From the NCBI GenBank assembly GCA_028023455.1, contig JAQFVV010006221.1:8291011-8355010 (forward strand): a stretch of DNA of 64,000 nucleotides, given 5' to 3'. The notes under the pieces are model-generated. The model saw only the letters and a list, made by a program, of their open reading frames with translations, searched no databases and had not been told where the DNA came from. Source of the stretch: Epiperipatus broadwayi (lineage: Eukaryota > Onychophora > Udeonychophora > Euonychophora > Peripatidae). Each line of letters starts with the position of its first letter. Positions within the stretch are counted from its first letter, which is position 1. Of this stretch, positions 22,986 through 35,229 are shown in pieces. The position numbers and the translations under genes were made by a program.

Positions 22986-25058
22986 AATTTTAAAAGATAA
23001 AAAAAAGGCTTATTGATACAACACAAATTCCTAAAGAGTTGCTGTTATTAAAGTAAAAATGTGGAATGTCTTTAATTATCAACATCACTAAAATTGTGAA
23101 ATTGATTATATATATAAAGTAGATATAAAAAAAATACATGAAAAAGAAAAACCTGTAGTATGTCAGCATTAATAGAAAGTCTAGATTAACCAACGATCTT
23201 TCTCTTTTATTTTTATTATGATAAACAGAATATTTATGTATTTATAATTTTTGTTGTACTTTAAACTGCATAAATTAATGTATGATGAATCCATTAATAA
23301 TTATCAGTATTGCATCATTCCATATCTTAACTAATATTACATTATTAAACCAAAAAGTATGTTACATCAAATATAATATATCCTATATATATTTCATGAA
23401 AAGTTATGTGGAGTATTTTTTTGCAAATCTAAATCTATTATTAAACATGATGCACAAGCCTCGTTTTTGTGCAAATGCTTTTCTGGGTAAAATTTTAGGA
23501 ATAGAAGTAGTGTTATGTCATTCTTTGTTATTTCTTTTAAATGTAATTTTTATTAAGTCTTATAGAAAGGAAGTCATATAGTTTTTAGAGTGTGAATGAA
23601 TAATTGTAGATGTATTATAGAAATGGAAGAGTTTTTCATATTTGTGAAGCAATTGATTGAGATTTGCACCTGTGGAATATAATATGAGCATATTTGATAA
23701 AAATGTGTAGCTTTATATCTTGATATCTAGAACATAAGAAATTGCCCCATTGTGAACTATGAATAGTTCTTGGTCAGTATTGTACAATGTAGTAGGTTGA
23801 AAAGGAATTTTAACTGATTGAAAAACACATAGATTTTGAAGTCTGACTAGAATCTTAGCAATAGACAAGATTGAGAAAATCTAATGTTTGTATGAACAGC
23901 AAATGTGGTTGTGAATATTATCAATATAATCTATTTTATATGAATCCCAAAAAATATGCTTTAAATTGATTGCATAGATGTCCATAAAGATAGATTCGTA
24001 AAATTACTATATGAGATAACAATAAAAGATATGTTGGTTGATCCAATAGAACAGCATGTTTGGAGGCATGATCCATAAAAAAAGATTCCCAGTATATGGT
24101 AATAGCTTTGGTACTGGGGATTGGGTTAGTTAGTAGTACAATATACATTTTGGCTCTTAAGTTCCAAAGGATTTAAAACATTTCAAATTGAGACTTCCTG
24201 TGTAGATGAAAAAAATAGATGTCCTTAATTGATAAAAGAATAGGAGGATAAATCCTGGATACGTGTTTTGATTACAGGCATGAGCTTATTAATAATAATG
24301 CCAAATATTCTTATCCATGCATTCCAGTATACAAATAGTCTACCAAATACAATTTTAGCTACTGATATTTAAAGCTATTTTGAGTTTACACTAAGTATGT
24401 CATTCATGAGTCTGTTCAAGTGATGACTTAAATGATTTTTAGATAGATTAATTGGGATACCTAGTAAGAACAATGGGCTTCCTGTAAAAAATGATCGTAA
24501 TCTAAGATTTACATATAATCACTATATGACTGATTTGGAAAATTGTTCTATAAATCTAGTCAACATTTGGTATTGGTTTAAACTATGGAGAATAAGATGT
24601 TCTTAAGTTTTTTTGAAGATTATGATATTATTAAGAAAAGATATAACATGGATGGTAATGCCAAGATGTAGTAATAAAAGACATTCTATTCTTTGCTTTA
24701 TTCTTTAACTAGTGGATCTATATAAATTGCAAACAATAGGATTGAAATGGTAATTCTTGTGGAATACCATGACAGTATTAAAAGAAAAGACTGAAATGCA
24801 TAGTGACTTTTGTTTTTGTATAATGTGTAATGGATATTTCTGTAGAAATATATTCAATCAGATTTCTATGCATGACTATTGCAAAAATTTTGGATCTATC
24901 TATTTGAATATAATAGGTCACAAATTCTTTCCCCAAGAGTATATAATATGTTTGATTTCTTTCTAAGAAAAAATATTATGTTGATGAAAAGATTGGAATG
25001 TCAACTTTGCAAGAGCAAAGCTTATTAAGCACTGATATAAGATAGAAAAATGGGATAG

Positions 25059-25384
25059 CCAATAAACATCACATGATCACCATTTTTTATGCTGGCTTAT
25101 AATTGTTATTAAAACAAGAAAAACTCTCCATTCAGTATTTCCACTCAGTGCAAGCCAGAGTAATCAATGGATGCCAGAAGGTTTGTGCATAAAATTCCCA
25201 TCTCGTACCTACTCATCCAATATCCAAGGATCCTCACAGAAGAAGGCCACAAACCAGAAACTAGTCTGGGGATATTGGATGAGTAGGCACTAAATGGGGA
25301 TTTTATGCACAAACCTTCTGGCATCCATTGACTACTCTGGCTTGCCCTGAGTGGCAACACTATATGGAGAGTTTTGCCTGTTTT
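25059..25384. mobile_element. hammerhead foldback, family H1, copy B
   Basis: A nearly symmetrical inverted element with a perfect 13-bp TSD AAAAATGGGATAG (25046-25058, 25385-25397). Arms contain CAGAGTAATCAATGGATGCC and its complement. The right-arm ribozyme (25236-25300) keeps GAAACTAGTC and TTGGAT but its core reads CAGAAGA, so it is inactive. Confidence 0.85.
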
Positions 25385-25588
25385 AAAAATGGGATAGACA
25401 AGTTTCATTTAGAATAAAGTCTGCAAAAAAGAATGGGTTTTGAGGGGCTCAATTTATTTAAATATTTATCTGATGCTGTGTAATATATTTTGTTTTGACA
25501 AACTTAGGTGCTATAATGAATAATGAGATAATAGAAAGAAGATTTTAGATGCTCAAAAAGAATGTTATTCTATTTGATAATGATTTTA

Positions 25589-26119
25589 CTAAATCAGTAA
25601 ACATCACATGATCACTCTTTTCTATGCATACACAAGTTGTTAAAACAGAAACAAACTCTCCATACAGCAGTAGCACAAGTCAGAGTAATCAATGGATGCA
25701 AGAAGGTTTGTGCATAAAATCCCTATCTAATGCCTAGTCATCCAATATCTGCAGACCAGTTTCTAACATGTGGCTTTCATCAGTGAGGAGCCTTAGATCT
25801 GAGAGTACTGCACATGGTAAAGCTAGAAACTAGTTTAAGGATAGTGGATGAGTAGGCACTAAGAGCAGTGTTTAAATTGTAATTATATAGAAGGTAAACA
25901 AACCTCCATACCAGCACTATTTCAAACAAGATGATAAACCTGTAAGAATACTCTCGCTCCAGCAATAAGATAAAGTTTTAAGAAAATAAGAGCAACCATC
26001 TTATCTCTGAACTCCCATGGTAACTTATGAGCCAATCTTAAGTGTATATAATAACAATTTTATGCACAAAACTTCTTGCATCCATTGATTTCTCTGGTTT
26101 GCACTACAGTGTGGAGAGT
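25589..26119. mobile_element. hammerhead foldback, family H1, copy C
   Basis: Bounded by a perfect 16-bp TSD TTTGATAATGATTTTA (25573-25588, 26120-26135). The left arm carries a minus-strand ribozyme. Between the arms is about 180 bp of unrelated sequence (25870-26050), probably a nested insertion. Confidence 0.85.
25740..25798 (-). ncRNA. hammerhead ribozyme, family H1, weakened
   Basis: Minus strand: CTGATGA, GAAACTGGTC and outer stem I ATCTAA/TTGGAT (five of six, one G-U or mismatch) remain. Stem II (AGCCACATGTTA) has lost its pairing. Confidence 0.6.
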
Positions 26120-28162
26120 TTTGATAATGATTTTATTTAATTCACAATAGGTTTCATCAGCACTAAAATATTTTGTATTATTTTTGTAAACAAGTGTTAA
26201 TTGGTTTGATTTGTTTTTCAGTTTATAGGCAAAAATAAGCTTAAAATATTAACACACATATATTGCTTTATAAAGTTGTTTTTGATTGATAATTTGTTAG
26301 TCAAATGGCACAATAGTTTTAAAAAAAATTTTTTTTTATAGAATTTATATAGTCAAGTTTTTATCAGAGAAAGATTTTGTAGTGATAATAGTAATGCCCA
26401 GTAATTGTAATGTCAGAAAAATCATATCTAATTTAAATTCTAAGGAAATCTATGCTTAGATGTAGAATTATAAGTTATTATATTGACCTCATATTTAGTT
26501 AGTTTGAGAGTTACATATGTATAACCAGAAAATGTAACACTAGATAACTGCATTTTACTCTAAAATTGAATAGAACTCTAAAAGAAAAATGAATAGGAGA
26601 TGAACCTCATTCTCCCATAAAAATAACAGCACTTGGTAGGTAAAATGATGAGAATTATAGTACAGTAAACTAATTACGCTTAACTTATAGAGAAAATAAT
26701 GACTTATTGGAAATAAAATTACAATCATCACATAAAATGGTTATATCAGGTAGGCATGTAGAATTTTTTGCTGGGTGTTAAGAAATGTATTCGTTATGTC
26801 TCCTGATTTTTTGCTACAATATTATTGTTATGAGATAAAATTATTGTGAATAATGTTGACAAATATATCTATTACACTTAATTTGTTAATAGAATGTGTA
26901 CATTTATTGGAAGTGTGATATTTTGAGCCTGTCTAATGATGGTTTATGAATAAAAATGTGGTTACTATTTAGGAAACTACTGAGATCTGGTAGTGTTGGC
27001 ATTAAGATATAAATATGTCATCAAGGAGATTATCAAAAAGTGTACTATCTGTTAGAGACCTTTGTATGAGTTTAGGCAATGCATATAGGTCACGACAATG
27101 TTTATATCGTGCATATTATATGTTTGAAATGTTAAATTGGTGCTTTTTGTTGGTGTGTTTACATCTGAATCAGGCATCTTGGTTCTTTTACTATTGTTTT
27201 TACAAGTAGATGGAACAAACTCTCTTTTTGCATCATATCTAGAGTCATTCATTTTTAGCAGTGAGAATTCTGTGGAGATATTATTGTAATGAGAGACTTG
27301 GTCTGAATCTTATGTATCATTATTAAGCTCATTTATGGTTTCTTTTCAATAGGATTTTAAGAATTATAAATTCAATTGGCAGTATGATGCTGCTTGGATT
27401 AGTTTTCTGTAGTACCTTTAATTCTGAATGGTGCAATAGTAAGATTATATACTTTTAAAATTGTTGATATATGAATTAGAAAAATCACTGAATTCGTATT
27501 TTCCATATGCCAGACTTTTTCTTGTTGCAACATAAGTAATTAAGTTTGTCTACTTCTCACATTTACTCCAACCATCTACATTGAATTAGTATGCAATATG
27601 ACATAATCTGTAATATTTAAAGCATAAGGATGGGTAACATCTAAAACTATTTGTAAATGGGATGGATTACATGAAAATACAATGAAGAAGTTTATCTGAT
27701 GAGTATTTTGGTTTTCTAACCTAATGGTGACTTTCCATGTATTTTAAAATGTATAGCAGAATTGGGTTATCTTAACATGTGAACTTAGTGGGCTAAATTG
27801 GCGTTGCTTTTCTGACAAGTATCTTAAGTGTAATCAAGTGGAGTGGGAATTAGATGGTCATGTACAATTGTTTTTGCATCTTTTTGATAACATAGTAGAT
27901 TTTCTTTATACAGATTAAATGTTTAATAATATTTTTAGCTTATGCTTATTATTACTTTTTGAAATATTTTAAGGTTATAAAAGACATGTCTGTGAAGACA
28001 ATTTTGGCTTAATTCTTTTAATTAATCACAACACAAGCAAATAGTCAGAGAAAAGTGGGTATAAAGTAATAGAGATAGTAGATATTTGGATATATTTTGC
28101 ATTAGTAATCATTTAGCTTTCCAAAAATATTCATTACCATATGGTCTAAGTATTTTTACAAG

Positions 28163-28555
28163 ATGGCTCCACTGTTGTTTTTGTTTGGTAAATTATGTAA
28201 GGAAGGAATAGAAAATATTAGGCATTTGTTAATTGAATGTAAATGCTTGAAAACAGAAAGGGTACATATAATGAAGTTATGGAAAAATAAATATGAAAAA
28301 AGTGATTATACAGAAAGTGAATTATTGGTTTTTATGCTGGGTTTGGGAAAAGATAAAAGGGATTTAGATATACAGGTTATAGAGTTGACAAAGATTATGT
28401 TGTGGAAATGGGATGGAGCAGAATATGGGAGGGTTTAGAGTGGGGAATGGAGGATAAAATGGCTAACGGGTTTATCTGGGCATAATTGCTGAGATATTCT
28501 TGACTTCGTTTAAGGAGAAGCCACAATACATCACATCACATCATCGCATCACATG
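28163..28555 (+). mobile_element. LINE family B, 3' end
   Basis: The open segment encodes CKEGIENIRHLLIECKCLK, a zinc-knuckle-like C-x4-10-H-x4-C block, then VFMLGLGKDKRDLD and a stop at 28436-28438. After about 90 bases comes a simple tail CATCACATCACATCATCGCA (28529-28553), the 3' microsatellite end typical of several LINE clades. Only the 3' tip inserted, as expected from incomplete reverse transcription. Confidence 0.8.
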
Positions 28556-29027
28556 AAGCATCAGCTTGAATGCATTACTCAGTGATTTTGGGATTTTGAT
28601 TTTTCATATTTGCAAAGTTAATGCTTTATAGGCATACTTTCAGTAGAAGTGAATGAATTCAACTATCAATTTATTTTGATTTTCCAAGTGTCAAATTGAA
28701 CATTTTAAGTTAAATAATTTGAAAGTAAACATTTATTTGTAAAGATAATTTTCACTAAACTTGATTTAAAAATGCATAGTATAAGTGTTTATGCAACATA
28801 GTAATTCTAAGTCAAAATAACTAACATTATTATAAAATTCTATTAATAAATAAATATAAAATTGTTTAAAACATGATGCTTATCATGTTTTTATAGATAA
28901 TAACTTTCCAACAATGTTTAATTAAAAATATAACTTAACTATTTTCTACAATTTTTTTGCAATATTATATTTATAACAATGAAAAAATATTTATTTTTCA
29001 AACATGCAATAATTATAATAAACTTAC

Positions 29028-29241
29028 GGCACAGGGGACCAGTCATGCTTTCTTGCTTTTTTGTCCTTATCTGGAATACTGTGCCAGTTGAACTGTAAAT
29101 TCCAATCAAACCCTCCTACATTTGTACCATATGCTCTGCCATAGTGATATTCGAATGTAGAATCATCAATAACATCGATCACAGGGCAAACTACGGTTGA
29201 CTTATTTCGAGCAATACGATCTAACAAAGGTTCCAACCAGC
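29028..29241 (-). CDS. GALNT: internal exon of polypeptide N-acetylgalactosaminyltransferase
   Basis: A 214-base exon encoding 71 residues. It starts (G)WLEPLLDRIARN, continues VVCPVIDVIDDSTFEYHYG, VGGFDWNLQFNWHSIP and ends DWSPVP. These are hallmark blocks of the GT27 family, Golgi type-II membrane enzymes that transfer GalNAc from UDP-GalNAc to Ser/Thr to begin mucin-type O-glycans. This segment follows the metal-binding D-x-H motif (expected in the previous exon) and precedes TMAGGLF and the WGGEN/E block (next exon). Splice sites fit: acceptor TTTAAG|GC at 29242 and donor CC|GTAAGT at 29027. The frame is clean and the DNA is richer in GC than its flanks, so the gene is probably functional. 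The upstream exon would lie right of 29241 and the downstream exon left of 29028; I found neither in the window, so introns are long. The exact paralogue cannot be named from one exon. Confidence 0.93.
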
Positions 29242-30540
29242 CTTAAATGAAATAATGACCAAATTAGTAATGAAAAGAATATTATTTTAAATAATAGTTA
29301 ATAGTAAATCAAAATTCATATACAAATATATATCATTAATATTCTCATTTCGTTGCAAGTTTCTTAAACACTTATACCATGCCATTACTATTTACAATCT
29401 GACTCAACATAAATTTTGTTACCTCTTTAAGATCAGATCTTATGTTACATAATTATTTCAAATTTATGATTTATATATATAATAATAATAATCACCAAAA
29501 CTTTTCTCTATTTTCTGTGTTTGGATTTTGTTTATTTTTGCAGCATATTCTGATTGATTTGTACTGTGTTCAAATTATATATTTTAAGATAAATCTACAA
29601 ACAATGGTGAAAGTAGCAGTTCAAAGGTTATTATAAAATGGAAACAAAGAAGTAATCAAAACATTTCATAACAACATAAATAAAAGTCAAACATATTCTA
29701 AAGGAAAAGTCGATGGCTTATAATTTCCATCCTGCTGCATATTTGGTTTTTATTCGAATGAATCCCTTTATATATTTTTTTCGGGATCTAAAGTCTTATT
29801 ATTATCCGTAGCATAAACTCTTAACCCATAAATATTATTTAAAATTTTAGTATGTTTTTTTTTAAAAATTAAGTACAAATTTAAATTCATTAATTGTGGA
29901 TAAAAAAACATAAAATTCAAATTTTAAAACTATGACTTAAAAATACATTTATTTAAAAAGCAAATAAATAAAATTATAATTTTTTTAACTAGTATAATTA
30001 TTTACTAATAATATTTTTAAACAAAAAAAAAAATTTAAATAAAAATCTTTTCAAGAGAGAAAAAAAAAATTTCAGCTGACTTAAAGTTTTATTATTCTCA
30101 TTTTCAGTAATCTTAATGAAGCTAATTTGTTTTAAGCTTTTAATTAGAAGTAGTTTATTGGTAATAAGAAATGCCTGACAATCGGAATTTCAAAAACCTC
30201 TCTACCCGATTCCAAACTTACTCAAGCTTATTATTATTTGCTAAATTAATTGGAGTTGAAAAAACTCAGTTAGTCTCATATTCATTAAAAATATATAATA
30301 AATGCATATAATCTTTGCTTTACATTTAATAATATATTGTAAGAAAATGGAAAATTGCATTCAGAAAATTTATTGATTAATTTTATATTAAAAAGAATAT
30401 TATTCTATGAATGTTTGCTTTACAAAGTTTAACGATATCATTGACATGTAGGTAAGGAAAGATTTATACTTCATTTCCATCCTAAATCATATTAATAATT
30501 TAAAAATACACATATAACTATATGGATGAAAATACTTTGC
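29242..30540 (-). other. intron of the GalNAc-transferase gene (part)
   Basis: AT-rich, no coding signal. By position it is intronic to the minus-strand gene. Confidence 0.6.
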
Positions 30541-30542
30541 CA

Positions 30543-30647
30543 AGCGCTGGTGATCGAGAGGTCCGCACAGCTGCCTTACAAGCAGTTGTCCCGGGTTAGC
30601 GGGTTCGCTTCCCGGCCGATGCTATGACCCACGAGAAAAAAAAAAAC
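30543..30647 (+). mobile_element. tRNA-derived SINE (family S1)
   Basis: Well-kept copy. D arm, anticodon arm GCTGC-CTTACAA-GCAGT (anticodon TAC), the T-arm expansion GGGTTAGCGGGTTCGCTTCC, and tail GATGCTATGACCCACGAG plus A-run are all readable. Confidence 0.9.
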
Positions 30648-30819
30648 TTAATTGCTCAAATTAAACGGCCTTTAACAAAAATTGGAAATGAAATATGTTC
30701 TGATAGACACTGAAAAATAAAAAGCTTATTTAATAAATTATTTCATAGTCATTAAATTTCTGGTAAATAATTTGAAATCTGTATATAAAGTTTAAAACAT
30801 AAAATGCATTCAAAGGAAT

Positions 30820-30960
30820 AATATAATAAGATTGATGCAGTAGTTAAAGTTTCTGACTTGAGATTGGGAGGTTCCAGGACCAATTCTGGCATTCATAGGT
30901 CTGGGTCTTGAAAGTATTAAGAACTCCCAAGCAATAAAGCCATATGTCTTATATATATAA
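30820..30960 (+). mobile_element. tRNA-like SINE (family S2)
   Basis: Decayed A-box region ATGCAGTAGTTAAAG, B-box-like GGACCAATTCTGG, and a conserved 3' module CTCCCAAGCAATAAAGCCAT also found in the copy at 55160-55285. Confidence 0.6.
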
Positions 30961-31310
30961 TAATTTTTTAAAACTTTAATTTAAAAAAATTATTTCAAAA
31001 GCAATTTTCACTATTTGATTTTGAAATATTTATGCAATTACTTCTTAAATTGCATAGGACTAGATTAATTTGGAAAAAAAAACTAGTTAAAAAAAGAAGT
31101 GAGAATAAATGAGTATTATATATATATACATTTATTATGCATTATAATACAGCATCGTAATTTTCATAGTGAGAATGATTTGTGTTTACATATGCAATAA
31201 ATGTTACCAAAATTATGAAATTAATTGCTATCTATTTTACACAAACACAAAACAGTAATCTGATACTTACTATCCATTTTAATTTAAAAAAATAAAGATA
31301 TGGCATAGTG

Positions 31311-31673
31311 CAGGGGTCCCCAACACTATTCCCGTGGGCACCATGGCGCCCGCAGACCATTTTACATGTACCCGCGCTATCCGAACATGATAAAAAATTA
31401 TCTGATACAAATAAATTTAATTTTTAAAATTTCTTATAAATTATTGTATTATATTGTAATCAAATTGTAGGGCATACTATACTTTTACAGCGTAAAAATA
31501 TAAACGTTAATTATATGTTAAAATTTTATTTTTGAAATAAAATTTTTTTTGTACATTATGTTTATTATTAACAATATCCAACTATAAATTTACATTGAAA
31601 AAATAAATAGTGGTCGCCACCTGGCCGGTATTATAGAATGGGCTCTTAAGTGCAAAAACGTTGGGGACCCCTG
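31311..31673. mobile_element. hAT-type MITE, 363 bp
   Basis: Terminal inverted repeats CAGGGGTCCCCAAC at 31311 and GTTGGGGACCCCTG ending at 31673 are perfect over 14 bp. The flanking 8-bp TSD is G(C/T)ATAGTG (31303-31310, 31674-31681). Both are diagnostic of hAT transposons. No transposase ORF, so it is non-autonomous. The GC-rich ends stand out against the AT-rich interior. TIRs of this type resemble the Charlie-like branch, named from memory. Confidence 0.93.
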
Positions 31674-31699
31674 GTATAGTGAGTTTTTTTTTTTTGAGT

Positions 31700-32345
31700 A
31701 AATGAATGATTACACTCATACACAGTAAATATTTGTGTAAACATGCATTATTATTGGTAATTACATTATAATTTCTTAAAATTTTAAATTTACAATAATA
31801 TTAAGTTGTATATGGATGTGTGTTGAAAAGTATTGTAAATGTATAAACAGAACAGAAAAACAATATGTACAGTTTTATAAAATAAAAAAAGCTTGTAACC
31901 AAAATATGCACTATTATCCACTATATCTGATATCTACTAGGGAAGTTTAAAATAAAATATGGTGGGTAGCATACCTCCACTGTATAATCAAAACTATTAT
32001 AAATTTGACAGAATTATATGCAAAATATATAGCCTAAATAGCAAAAACAAATGATTAGTAATATATTTCTAAAAATAAAAAATAAAACGGTGAAAACAAA
32101 ATGTAACTATATTAGTGACACAAACTGCAGAATATTTATCAAACAAAAACACATGAATAGCATTGAACATGGGATGATAAGCATATAATAAAATAAATAG
32201 AAATAACAGAATGTGACAACTCATGGAAAAAAGCCCTTCAATACGTTTTTCTGAAAGTAATGGAAATAATAAAATAATATGCATTCAAGAAAGAAAATGA
32301 CAGAACTGATTCTATGAAACACAACCACCATTACAGCATGGGATA
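31700..32345. other. gene-free AT-rich stretch
   Basis: Nothing recognised. Confidence 0.4.
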
Positions 32346-32362
32346 GAAACCTTATTAAATAT

Positions 32363-32622
32363 CACATGATCACCATTTCGTAGGCTTGCTTATAACTATT
32401 ATTAATACAGGCAAAACTCTCTATACATATTGCCACTCAGTACAAACCAGAGTAATCAATGGATGTCAGAAGGCTTGTGTATAAAATCTCCATCTAGTGC
32501 CTCCTCATCAAATATCAAGCCAGAAACTAGTTTAGGAATATTGGATGAGTAGGTACTACATGGGGATTTTATGCACAAGCCTTCTGACATCAATATGTAT
32601 AGAGAGTTTTGCCTGTTTTAAT
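32363..32622. mobile_element. hammerhead foldback, family H1, copy D
   Basis: A perfect 15-bp TSD AACCTTATTAAATAT (32348-32362, 32623-32637). Arms are the H1 type. The ribozyme is mostly deleted: only CCAGAAACTAGTTTAGGAAT and ATTGGATGAG remain near 32519-32550. Confidence 0.88.
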
Positions 32623-33022
32623 AACCTTATTAAATATTTGTTGGATGGATTATTCTTGTGGCTGTGATTTTGTGACAAAGATAAGAACGTGAATATTCAA
32701 TATTGTGAGGTAGAAAAAAAGACAAAAAAAAAAAAAGAGATGAGGTAAGTTTAAATAAAAATAATTGAATAGTTACTGTTGATCTAGAATTCATTTGACA
32801 TTCAAGCACCAAATATAATAAAGTTAAGCTTTCATTTAAAAACTTTCAGCTCCAAAGGCTGCCATTTTACCATCTGCAATAGTCTGAATAGGGCAAAACA
32901 TGAGAAACATAAGACGATAACAAAATAGCATAAAAATGCATGAAATTTTGATTATTTTAAAGAAGATGAGTCCAACATTTTTTCTCATAGGCTTATAAAA
33001 ATGATTTCAACTTCCTGTCAGA

Positions 33023-33128
33023 TTTTTTTTTTTCTCTCATGTGTCATAGCATCAGCTGGGAAGCGGATAACCCGGGACAACTGCTTGTAAAGCAGCTATC
33101 GCTGACCTCTCGACCACCAATGCTTGAC
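33023..33128 (-). mobile_element. tRNA-derived SINE (family S1), B box damaged
   Basis: 10-bp TSD TCCTGTCAGA (33013-33022, 33129-33138). Part of the T arm is lost (GAAGCGGATAACCCGGG on the plus strand). The anticodon and D arms are intact. Confidence 0.88.
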
Positions 33129-34007
33129 TCCTGTCAGACTTTTTGTTACCTCATTAGCATTCTATCTGGGGGTGGGGGTATTACACTGTTATAGATTCCC
33201 ACATTTACGCTAAACAGCGTTAAAAATATAATTTTGATATGAACTGTTATCCAACTAATGTATGTATAGACAATAACTGTGTGTACATGTTTAAAATTTT
33301 AAAGCAATACCATTAAAATTACGTATAATTGCTTTAAATATTTAAATCATGTCTTACTTGTTTTTAAGTAAGGTTATTTTTAGTATTGTTGTTTCAGATT
33401 TCAGTTTTATAATCATGTTCAACAATTTAATTACTTCTCTTTTCTTTACAAAAAAACATTATTGAAAAAAATTTCACACTGTCAAAGTTTTCATTGAGAT
33501 TCAAATGAAACTGAATTCTGAAAATATGATAATTAGATCAAATTGCTTTAACATTAGCATTAAAACATTATATCGAACATTTTAATTTAAAAAAAAAAAA
33601 GTAATGGAAAACTTTCTCTTGATGTAGAAATAATACCGAATGTTGAAAGTCACTCAAAAATTTTAATATTTTTTTAAAAATCTAAAGTGTGTAAAATAAT
33701 ATAATTAAATGTAAAAATATGTAAATAGATGTTAAAAAAGGAAATGTAAAAATTATAACTTTAAATTTTTACATTAGGCACACACATACATATTATGGGA
33801 AATAAATATGTCACAGAAGAAAAAAAAAATACAATAATTAAAATGCATGTATTTGAATCTTCAGTTATGTCAAACTAAAAACAAACTAAACATTAACGTG
33901 CAAATTATGCAAGTGCATACGCGTGTGTTTGTGGTTAAGGCAACAATTCCTGATATTTCCATGCACACTTTCTTATATGTTTATGTATTTATATAATTAA
34001 AAGTGAT

Positions 34008-34217
34008 ATTTATTAAGGCAATAAACCTTTAAGCATGTGCGCTTGAAAATGCGAAGGTAGGGACCTCTACAGGTCTTAATCACAAGCTTACTCTTTGAAA
34101 GAAAAGAGGGGTTAAGACCTGTAAAGGTCCCTATCTTCGCATTTTCAAACGCACATGATTAAAGGTTTATTGCCTTAGTAAATATTACTTACGTAATCAA
34201 TGTGCGTTAAATAAATT
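34008..34217. mobile_element. inverted-repeat element, family R4
   Basis: Arms 34010-34085 and 34111-34190 are inverted copies (AATAAACCTTTAA, CATGTGCG, AAAATGCGAAG, AGGGACCT, ACAGGTCTTAA). A perfect 16-bp TSD TATAATTAAAAGTGAT lies at 33992-34007 and 34218-34233. A single arm occurs alone at 22850. No ORF and no hammerhead core seen. Confidence 0.85.
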
Positions 34218-34774
34218 TATAATTAAAAGTGATTTATTGCATAATATCTGGAGCATTCACTCTCCACGATTAAGACATCAATTGAATCTGAGTGAAGCTT
34301 GTAAATTTTTTCAGAGAGCTGAGAATTTTCAAGCAGGGTCTTTCATTTCAGACAATTGATCAGAAAATAAAACAGATAACAATTCTATTGCTGATTGGTA
34401 AAATGATTATCAACTGAAGAGCAAAGTCGTGAAAGGTTTTTAAAACCACAAAAACTTTCGCAATTATAACATTTGATTAGTTTTGCGATGTTATCTTTTA
34501 TTTTACTATTCATCAGTGAAAAGATATAGGGAAGCCATTGCCATGGATTTCAAACTAAGATTGCTTTACTTTTCAAATTTATACAATTACAAAAGTAATG
34601 AATATTACTACTTTTTTAAAATTTGTGATCAAGGCATTTTAATATTATTTGCATCAATTTAATTGTAAAATGTTTTTAGAAAAATCCAAACTTTATTTAT
34701 ACATGTCCAAATGCATGGAGTGGCTAGTAATAATTCAAAGATTAGGATATAGTACATTTTAAATAACATTCTTT

Positions 34775-34882
34775 TCTTTTTTTATTGACTAGTGACAGTG
34801 ATGGCATGAGAATCAAACTGCTGAGTTTTAGATTCATGAATACTGAATTATGATGATGCTCTAACCAACTAGCCAAATCTGT
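34775..34882 (-). repeat. tRNA-like SINE relic
   Basis: On the minus strand TTTGGCTAGTTGGTTAGAGC matches a pol III A box, and CAGTTTGATTCTC about 60 bases later is a decayed B box. It resembles a tRNA head; tail and TSD are not visible. Confidence 0.5.
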
Positions 34883-34929
34883 CAAAAGGAAACTGAGTAA
34901 TTTTGAAGTGTTATGGATTATCATATTAG

Positions 34930-35211
34930 AAGCATATACTCTTATTCTTCTCTTTTACTTTCTTTGCACATTTTCATACATTCATATATATATATTTCTT
35001 ATAATAACTTCTTTCATATACATTTCAATACAAACAAATTTTCTTAAAAAACTTTATTTTCCTTACAGTTTCGACTATCTAGCAGTCTTCATCAGAAATA
35101 CAATATTTGAATAATATAAATATATAGCCATCACTTCACATATATATAAAATATATAAAAACTGTAAGGAAAATAAAGAAGTTTTTTAAAAAAATTTGTT
35201 TGCATTGAAGT
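34930..35211. mobile_element. hammerhead foldback, family H3
   Basis: TSD GATTATCATATTAG, 14 bp and perfect, at 34916-34929 and 35212-35225. Arms at 35023-35068 and 35155-35209 are inverted (CAATACAAACAAATTTTCTT ... ). The right arm lacks most of the ribozyme. About 93 bp of non-arm sequence separates the left TSD from the left arm. Confidence 0.82.
35058..35097 (-). ncRNA. hammerhead ribozyme, family H3
   Basis: Minus strand: CTGATGA (35089-35095), stem II GACTG-CTAGA-TAGTC (five pairs, one G-U), GAAAC (35068-35072), triplet GTA (35064-35066). Stem I is short and wobbly. Confidence 0.7.
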
Positions 35212-35229
35212 GATTATCATATTAGTTAT

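Larger units (their letters stand above)
23600..27900 (-). mobile_element. degraded LINE-like region (family E), interrupted
   Basis: The strand bias in composition and scattered minus-strand translation suggest an old LINE. GIPQ...LFAIYIDPLV-like residues near 24790-24710 resemble the RT block G-x-P-Q-G-SPxLF, split by a frameshift. LGIPINLSKNHLSHHLNRLM near 24470-24420 resembles the post-RT block. No intact frame remains and the limits are approximate. Two hammerhead foldbacks (25059-25384, 25589-26119) are inserted in it. Confidence 0.4.

Noticed and set aside
27015-27252. Overlapping open frames on both strands
   Set aside because: No recognisable domain; inside the decayed LINE-like region.
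31311-31673. Hammerhead or retroelement origin for the 363-bp inverted element
   Set aside because: Its 8-bp TSD and CAGGGG...CCCCTG ends are diagnostic of a hAT DNA transposon.
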